Shown: positions 59,162 through 64,000 of the stretch, piece after piece
Numbering within the stretch: the first letter of the stretch is position 1
Layout: every line of letters begins with the position of its first letter
Assembly (NCBI RefSeq): GCF_044068515.1
Contig: NZ_JBIPKI010000006.1
Span: 18,270-82,269, forward strand
Direction of reading: 5' to 3'
Length of the DNA stretch: 64,000 nt
Source: Desulfurivibrio sp044068515
GTDB lineage: Bacteria > Desulfobacterota > Desulfobulbia > Desulfobulbales > Desulfurivibrionaceae
Made by a program: the position numbers and the translations under genes
Notes under the pieces: model-generated
What the model saw: only the letters and a program-made list of their open reading frames with translations
Database searches by the model: none
What the model was told of the DNA's origin: nothing

Positions 59162-59851
59162 TTAAGGCTCGACCAGGGGATGGACGATCAGTTCCACCCG
59201 GCGATTGAGAGCGCGTCCTTCCGGGGTGTCAACCTCGGCAACGGGGCGGTCGGGGCCGTAACCGATCAGCACCATGCGACCCGGCGGGATGCCGGCGGCC
59301 AGCAACTGTTGCCCCACCGCCAAAGCTCGTTCTTCGGAAAGTCGCTGGTTATGGCCGCGATCGCCCAGATTGTCGGTATGGCCGGTCACCACGATCAGGC
59401 TTTGGCGGTACTCGTTCAGCACCCGGGCAATGGCGACCAGAACCGGCTCCATGGCCGGATCGAGGCGGGCGCTGTTGGTTTCGAAGCTGGTATTGCCGGG
59501 GAAGGTGATGGTGGTGGCGTTCTCCTTACGCTCCACGGCAACCCCCGTGCCCGCCAGTTCCTGGCGCAGCCGGGCCGTCTGCACGTCCATGAAGTACCCG
59601 ACGCTATCCGGGGCCAGATTGGTGCCCGCTCCTTGCAGCCAGTGCCGGCGCTGGCGTTCGATCTCGTCCTCGGAGCGGACGATCACCAATTCGTGCCCGT
59701 TCAGCGGTCTTACCTCCCGCACCGGGGTTGGATGGGGATCGCCAGGCTCCGGCGGGGGAAGCAGCGGGCCGCAAGCAGTGAGCAAAATCGTCAGGGCCAG
59801 CAGGGCGCTCCCCGCCAGGGTTGGTCGCCGGTTAGAAATCCGCAATTGCAA
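59162..59851 (-). CDS. OmpA-family peptidoglycan-associated lipoprotein
   Basis: 229 residues, TTG start at 59851 behind GGAG. The lipobox LLTAC puts the lipid Cys near residue 27. After a Pro-rich linker and a helical part (about 55-105) comes the OmpA domain: SFETNSARLDPAMEPVLVAI, VTGHTDNLGDRGHNQRLSEE and RALNRRVELIV. The Asp and Arg that bind diaminopimelate are present in the TDN and LSEERA regions. It probably ties the outer membrane to peptidoglycan. It follows the EAL gene by 20 nt and is likely co-transcribed. Confidence 0.9.
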   Translation of the reverse strand: MQLRISNRRPTLAGSALLALTILLTACGPLLPPPEPGDPHPTPVREVRPLNGHELVIVRSEDEIERQRRHWLQGAGTNLAPDSVGYFMDVQTARLRQELAGTGVAVERKENATTITFPGNTSFETNSARLDPAMEPVLVAIARVLNEYRQSLIVVTGHTDNLGDRGHNQRLSEERALAVGQQLLAAGIPPGRMVLIGYGPDRPVAEVDTPEGRALNRRVELIVHPLVEP

Positions 59852-59871
59852 GTTAAACTCCGTTTTCCAGG

Positions 59872-61473
59872 TTAAGTTTTAGCGGCGGCGCCGGTCTGCT
59901 CATCGCACCAGCGGCGGAATTGCTCCGCCGCCAGGGGCCGGCTGAAATGGTAGCCCTGGCCGAAAGTCACCCGTTGCTCCCGGAGCCAGCGGGCCTGGTG
60001 GGATGATTCGATGCCCTCGGCGACAATATCAAGCCGGAGTGATGATGCCATTTCAATGATATGGCCAATCACACTGCTGGTCACGGCGTGACTTTCGATG
60101 GCGTCGACAAAGGTCTTGTCAATTTTGAGAGTATCCAGTTCCAGGTTTTCCAGGTAGGCGAGACTGGAGTAGCCGGTGCCGAAATCGTCGATGGCGATGC
60201 GGTGGCCAAGAGCGCGCAGGGCGCTGATGTGCTCGCTCACATGGCTGGTATTGAGCAGGGAGCATTCGGTGATTTCCAGTTTGATGGATGCCGGGGCGAC
60301 CTTGGCGGTTTGCAGCATCCGGGTCAGCGCCTGGCTGAAGCGGGGAGAGGCCAGATCGCTGCCGCTCAGGTTGAGATTGATCACCAGGCCGGGGTCGTTG
60401 CGCAATAGATCGCCCAGCTCTGCCAGCACCACCCGAAGTACCGCCAGGGTGAGATCCGTGGCCTGGCCGCTTTCCTCGGCCATGGGCACGAATACGTCGG
60501 GGCCGATGGCTTCACCGTTATCCCGGCGCCAGCGGGCCAGGGCTTCAGCCCCGACACAGCAGCCGCTGGCCAGGTCGACGATCGGTTGATAGACCACGCT
60601 TAATTGGCCCCCGCCAATGGCGTCGCGCAACTCCGCGGGCAGACTAAGGTGATGGCGCGAGTAGCGCAGCACCGCGAACAGCCAGAGCACCACCAGAACC
60701 ATTCCCAGCAGTCCGGCGCCAATCAGGGTAGGGAAATAGCGCTGCCAGAAGAGGCCCAGGGGCTGCATCGCCACGATGTCGATGGGAAACAGGGTGCCGA
60801 GGGAGAAACGGGCCAGGATGAGGTTATTGGCGCGGTCCACGGTCAAGCCGGGGGCCAACTCCCCTGGCGGCGGCAATATGGCGCCGGAGGGATGAACGGC
60901 CAGGGACATTCCTTCCACCCACAGCTCTACTTTCTGCTCCGCCAGCAAGCCGGGATTCATAACCAGCCGGGGGTCGATGGCCAGGTCGTGCTCGCCGAAC
61001 CGGATCAGGAACAGTTCCACCCCGCCCACGGCGGTAGCCGGGCCGGGCCACCAGGCAATGACGCCGGTGTCATAGATCCGGCTGGCTTGGGGCGGCGTCA
61101 GGGGCCGGCCTTGAATGAAACCAACCCCGCACCTGCGTTCCGCCGCCCGCCAGTAGCCGATGGCTCGAACATGGGGTCGGGTGATCGCCGCTTCCTGCAG
61201 GGCGCCGAGGTGTTCGGGGGAACAGGGAGCGGTCTCGAGTTGGTTGAGGTGATCCAGCAGGTCACGGGCATCGACGATGGCCTGCTCGGTTTGCTCGCCC
61301 AGGCGGCTTGCCAGCTTGCCCAGGCGCACTTCCTCCGCCACCACCGATTCCCGCCACAGATACCAGCCCAGCAAGGCCAGCACCAGCAGGATGCCGACCA
61401 GGGCGGCGGCCAGCACGGTGAGCAGGGCCTTGTCGCGCCGGCTCAGCATCATTCTGTCAGGAAAAATTGCCAT
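59872..61473 (-). CDS. CSS-domain EAL phosphodiesterase (c-di-GMP hydrolysis)
   Basis: 533 residues. Helix 1 (about 17-40) and helix 2 (about 248-268) enclose a periplasmic domain whose Cys (CSPEHL near 83, RRCGVGF near 115) suggest the CSS motif that controls such enzymes by disulfide state. The cytoplasmic EAL domain has GAEALARWRR near 308, NLNLSGSDL, EITECSLLN, AIDDFGTGYSSLAYL, LKIDKTFVD and VAEGIESSHQ. All expected metal and catalytic residues appear kept. It would hydrolyse c-di-GMP to pGpG under periplasmic redox or thiol control. It lies upstream of the OmpA-like gene. Confidence 0.9.
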   Translation of the reverse strand: MAIFPDRMMLSRRDKALLTVLAAALVGILLVLALLGWYLWRESVVAEEVRLGKLASRLGEQTEQAIVDARDLLDHLNQLETAPCSPEHLGALQEAAITRPHVRAIGYWRAAERRCGVGFIQGRPLTPPQASRIYDTGVIAWWPGPATAVGGVELFLIRFGEHDLAIDPRLVMNPGLLAEQKVELWVEGMSLAVHPSGAILPPPGELAPGLTVDRANNLILARFSLGTLFPIDIVAMQPLGLFWQRYFPTLIGAGLLGMVLVVLWLFAVLRYSRHHLSLPAELRDAIGGGQLSVVYQPIVDLASGCCVGAEALARWRRDNGEAIGPDVFVPMAEESGQATDLTLAVLRVVLAELGDLLRNDPGLVINLNLSGSDLASPRFSQALTRMLQTAKVAPASIKLEITECSLLNTSHVSEHISALRALGHRIAIDDFGTGYSSLAYLENLELDTLKIDKTFVDAIESHAVTSSVIGHIIEMASSLRLDIVAEGIESSHQARWLREQRVTFGQGYHFSRPLAAEQFRRWCDEQTGAAAKT

Positions 61474-61685
61474 GCTTGGGCATCACGCAAAAAATACCAG
61501 GAAGGGTTCGATGAACTGATGGGAATCAGGCAACCCCCTGCTCTCCCCGGGACTCATGGAGCCGGGGGGTGGCCGGGGTGTTTGCAGCTTGCCGCGGGGT
61601 CGGTTATATTGGCCCGGCCGTGGCCCGGGATTTACCCGGGGTGCTGGCGGAAAGCTCAATATAACTGTTCGTCCGGAGCCTTGCC

Positions 61686-61883
61686 ATGGAATTTTTTTTG
61701 ACCCTGATCGGCCTGGTCCTGATCATCGAAGGCCTGCCCTACGCGGCCTTTCCCGAGGCGATGAAACGCTGGTTGGGTCAGGTGCAGGAATTGCCGCCCG
61801 CCACCTTGCGGGTTTTCGGGCTGGCCGCCCTGGGCCTGGGTTTTTTGCTGTGTTACCTGGCTCAACGCAGCGGTTTGGTTTAA
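61686..61883 (+). CDS. DUF2065 small membrane protein
   Basis: 65 residues with two membrane helices: FFLTLIGLVLIIEGLPYAAF at 3-22 and LRVFGLAALGLGFLLCYLAQ at 41-60. EGLPYAAFPEAMKRWLGQ between them is the family mark. Such proteins are often encoded near hflC or other envelope genes; the role is unknown. It precedes queA by 3 nt, so it is co-transcribed. Confidence 0.88.
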   Translation: MEFFLTLIGLVLIIEGLPYAAFPEAMKRWLGQVQELPPATLRVFGLAALGLGFLLCYLAQRSGLV

Positions 61884-61886
61884 GCG

Positions 61887-62993
61887 ATGCATACCTACCA
61901 CTTGGCCGACTACGATTATGACCTGCCGGAGGAGTTGATTGCCCAGCAACCGGCTGCCCGGCGCGATGCCTCCCGCCTGCTGGTCTGCGACAGCCGCGGC
62001 GACACCCTGGTCGATCGCCGCTTCCCCGATTTCCTTGACTTGTTGCAGCCCGAGGACCTGCTGGTCTTCAACGACACCCGGGTTTTCCCGGCCCGCTTGC
62101 CGGGGCGCAAGGCAAGCGGCGGCAAGGTGGAACTGCTCTTGCTGGAATACCCCCGTATGGCCGCGGCTTCCCCAGCCCCTGCCGGGCTGCGGCAAAGCGA
62201 GCCGGCTTGGGGTTTGCTGAAAAGCTCCAAAGGCCCGCGGGTCGGAAACATCCTGGTTTTCGGCGAGGATTGCCGGGCGGAGGTGGTGGCGGTGGGGGAG
62301 GGCGGCCAGGTGCGGGTACGCCTGGAGTTGAACGGGACGGCAACCACCGATCCTGCGACCCTGCTCGATGACTGCCTGGCCCGTTACGGCCGGATGCCTT
62401 TGCCGCCCTACATCAAGCGGCAGCAAGCAACCGCCGCCGACCGCACCCGTTACCAGACCGTCTACGCCAGGGAAACCGGGGCGGTGGCCGCCCCTACGGC
62501 CGGGCTTCATTTCACCGAGAATTTATTGGCCGAAATCAGGCAAAAGGGGGTGAAACAGGCCCAGGTTACCCTCCATGTCGGTTACGGCACCTTCGCTCCC
62601 GTGCGTTGCTCCGACATCCGCAAACATGCCATTCACGCCGAAGATTATACGATCAGCCCCGCCAATGCGGCCCTGGTCAACCAGGTCCGGGCTGCCGGCG
62701 GTAAAATCTGGGCGGTGGGAACCACCTCGGTGCGCGCCCTGGAAGCCGCCGCCGGGGCTGACGGGCAGGTTCAGGCCGGCGGCGGCCGTTGCTCCCTCTA
62801 CATCTACCCAGGTTATGATTTCCGGGTGGTGGACAACCTGCTGACCAATTTCCACTTACCCCGCTCCTCCCTGCTTTTCCTGGTCAGCGCCCTGGCCGGC
62901 CGGGAAACCATTATGCGGGCATACCGCCACGCGGTCCAGGAGCGTTACCGCTTTTTCAGCTACGGTGACGCCATGGCCATTATGGTCAGGTAA
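61887..62993 (+). CDS. queA: S-adenosylmethionine:tRNA ribosyltransferase-isomerase
   Basis: 368 residues. Family marks: YDLPEELIAQQPAARRDASR near residue 12, LLVFNDTRVFPARLPGRK near 54, LPPYIKR near 172, YQTVYARETGAVAAPTAGLH near 190, VGYGTFAPVR near 231, and NFHLPRSSLLFLVSAL near 330. It transfers the ribosyl part of SAM to preQ1 in tRNA, forming epoxyqueuosine. A loop near residues 90-108 (PAGLRQSEPAWG) is a little longer than in E. coli. It follows DUF2065 by 3 nt. Confidence 0.97.
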   Translation: MHTYHLADYDYDLPEELIAQQPAARRDASRLLVCDSRGDTLVDRRFPDFLDLLQPEDLLVFNDTRVFPARLPGRKASGGKVELLLLEYPRMAAASPAPAGLRQSEPAWGLLKSSKGPRVGNILVFGEDCRAEVVAVGEGGQVRVRLELNGTATTDPATLLDDCLARYGRMPLPPYIKRQQATAADRTRYQTVYARETGAVAAPTAGLHFTENLLAEIRQKGVKQAQVTLHVGYGTFAPVRCSDIRKHAIHAEDYTISPANAALVNQVRAAGGKIWAVGTTSVRALEAAAGADGQVQAGGGRCSLYIYPGYDFRVVDNLLTNFHLPRSSLLFLVSALAGRETIMRAYRHAVQERYRFFSYGDAMAIMVR

Positions 62994-63125
62994 GGACCGA
63001 TCAGCAAAGGGTGCGCTCTGGCAGAGCGGGAGGGTGAAAAAGTAAGGCGAAAGCCCGGCAGACCCTCAGCTTGGCGGCAGCAACTTGGGCTGCAAGCGCC
63101 AGGATGGGGACTGCCAGGCTTATTG

Positions 63126-63401
63126 CTAGCAGCCGCAGGTCCCGGCGCAGGGCGGGGCGGCAGGGGTGGGGGATGAAGCGGAGGAGGAACCGGCCGCCGC
63201 CGGGCACTTAGCGGAACTGCAACTGCTGCTGTAGCCGTCGGCGTACCAGCCGCCGCCCTTGAGCCGGAAAGAGCTCTGGGAGATTATCTTGCAGAGCTGG
63301 CCGCCGCAATCACCGCAGGTGGTAAGGGGGGCATCGCTGATGCCCTGACGGGCTTCGGTGATTTTCTGGCAGGCTTGGCATTCGTATTCGTAAATCGGCA
63401 T
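63126..63401 (-). CDS. FmdB-family zinc-ribbon protein with Cys-rich tail
   Basis: 91 residues from the ATG at 63401 (MPIYEYECQACQ), the standard FmdB start. The zinc ribbon uses CQAC near residue 8 and CGDCGGQLC near 28. ISQSSFRLKGGGWYADGY closes the conserved part. A variable tail follows, rich in Ser, Pro and Ala and ending CAGTCGC. FmdB proteins are often described as regulators of C1-amide metabolism, but most are uncharacterised. It converges with queA. Confidence 0.88.
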   Translation of the reverse strand: MPIYEYECQACQKITEARQGISDAPLTTCGDCGGQLCKIISQSSFRLKGGGWYADGYSSSCSSAKCPAAAGSSSASSPTPAAPPCAGTCGC

Positions 63402-63673
63402 GACGGCAACTCCTTGATCCTGGGAACAGGCTGCTCTGCTGGGGCCTGGTACCAGCCGGCGGCGGCAGCCTCCGGCTGGATGAGCAGGGCAAAAAAGCTC
63501 GGTTAACTTGCACAAAAATGGTGGTTATTGGGGCATAGGCCGTGTAATCGGGGGGTTACGTCCCTCGCGGACCATACTTTAATGCCGTCGGGGCGATCTG
63601 TCAATCCGGCGGGCGACAATTTTGCTTCCGCGGCCCCGCGCGGATTTATAAAAATCAGAGGCAGGAGCAGGTT

Positions 63674-64000
63674 TTGAGCACCGATGATAAAACTCCCCGG
63701 CCGGTTCTGCTGGCCGATTACCGACCCTTCCCTTATCTGGTGGATGATGTCGATTTGCGGATCGATCTTTTTGCCGACCATGCCCTGGTGAGGTGCCGGC
63801 TGCGGCTGCGGTGCAATCCCGAGGCCTCAGCCGGCGGCGGCCCCAGCCCTGGCGTCCCGGAAGCAGCAGCGCCGACTGGGGCGGTGCTGGCCCTCGATGG
63901 CGAGGAGTTGGAGCTGCTGGAGTTGCGACTCGACGGGGTTGAGCCGGCTCCGGAGCGCTACCGGATCGTCGGGGAGCGCAAGGCGGCCGCCGAGGTTCTG
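63674..64000 (+). CDS. pepN: aminopeptidase N (5' part, cut by window edge)
   Basis: 109 codons are visible from a TTG at 63674, six bases after AGGAG. The start LADYRPFPYLVDDVDLRIDL matches the N-terminal beta domain of E. coli-type PepN, as does the later LALDGEELELLELRLDGVEP. A Pro/Ala/Gly insert (about residues 52-72) interrupts it. The M1 zinc motif would lie beyond the right edge. It removes N-terminal residues from peptides in the cytoplasm. Identification rests on the N-terminal pattern only. Confidence 0.85.
   Translation, partial: MSTDDKTPRPVLLADYRPFPYLVDDVDLRIDLFADHALVRCRLRLRCNPEASAGGGPSPGVPEAAAPTGAVLALDGEELELLELRLDGVEPAPERYRIVGERKAAAEVL

Overview
The window is a GC-rich (roughly 60-65% by eye) bacterial chromosome segment, densely coded on both strands. 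No integrase, transposase, phage or CRISPR feature is visible. Gene content suggests an anaerobic respiring deltaproteobacterium, perhaps near Desulfurivibrio in the Desulfobulbales: a periplasmic molybdoenzyme operon, a 2-oxoacid:ferredoxin oxidoreductase, a ResB/CcsA cytochrome c maturation pair, a triheme cytochrome c, a full hydrogenase maturation set (hypABFCDE) and selA. The lineage is an inference; there is no rRNA gene to test it.

Layout. 1-2.4 kb (minus): a promoter drives a small Cys-containing protein, a thioredoxin-reductase-like flavoprotein, a coiled-coil protein and a 2-oxoacid oxidoreductase alpha subunit cut by the window edge. 2.5-12 kb (minus) is the most interesting block: a respiratory oxidoreductase of arsenate reductase (Arr) type in the order C-A-B, followed past a terminator by its TorD-type chaperone. 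It is preceded by a putative sensing module of a PhnD-like periplasmic lipoprotein, a NarX-type histidine kinase and a NarL-type regulator. First in that module is an exported rhodanese with an in-frame TGA at the second Cys position of its active-site loop. The rhodanese fold continues past the TGA and a SECIS-like hairpin follows it, so I read it as a selenoprotein; selA lies 6 kb away. 12-16 kb: mtfA, an mltC-like transglycosylase, an M20 peptidase and a GNAT enzyme. 16-25 kb: a Pro-rich lipoprotein, selA with a GGDEF-like/TPR gene, a LOG protein, a PEBP-like protein, a DUF945 protein and a phosphotransferase. 25-31.3 kb: the hyp operon. 31-39.5 kb: a lipoprotein, an inositol-phosphatase, diacylglycerol kinase, a PLD-like protein, a PAS histidine kinase with a CheY-like regulator, an FKBP and a SIMPL protein. 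39.7-47.3 kb: an ABC-F ATPase, an S4 protein, tRNA-Arg(CCU), NAD(P)HX repair, two CBS proteins and a fused pabB-pabC. 47.3-52.8 kb: a class A PBP, a triheme cytochrome c, ccsA-resB and rpmB. 53-58.4 kb: an ispG-proS-relA row in which the RelA/SpoT protein has a broken hydrolase motif. 58.6-64 kb: a protein with a 30-bp coding tandem repeat, an OmpA-like lipoprotein, a CSS-EAL phosphodiesterase, queA, an FmdB protein and the start of pepN.

How it fits together. The left third looks like a respiratory module with its own sensing and transcription units. The electron-transfer subunits (ArrB, ArrC), cytochrome maturation genes and hydrogenase maturation genes agree with anaerobic electron transport using external oxyanions and H2. 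SelA supplies the machinery that would make the TGA-containing rhodanese readable. Everything here was read by eye; substrate assignments and the selenoprotein reading are predictions.
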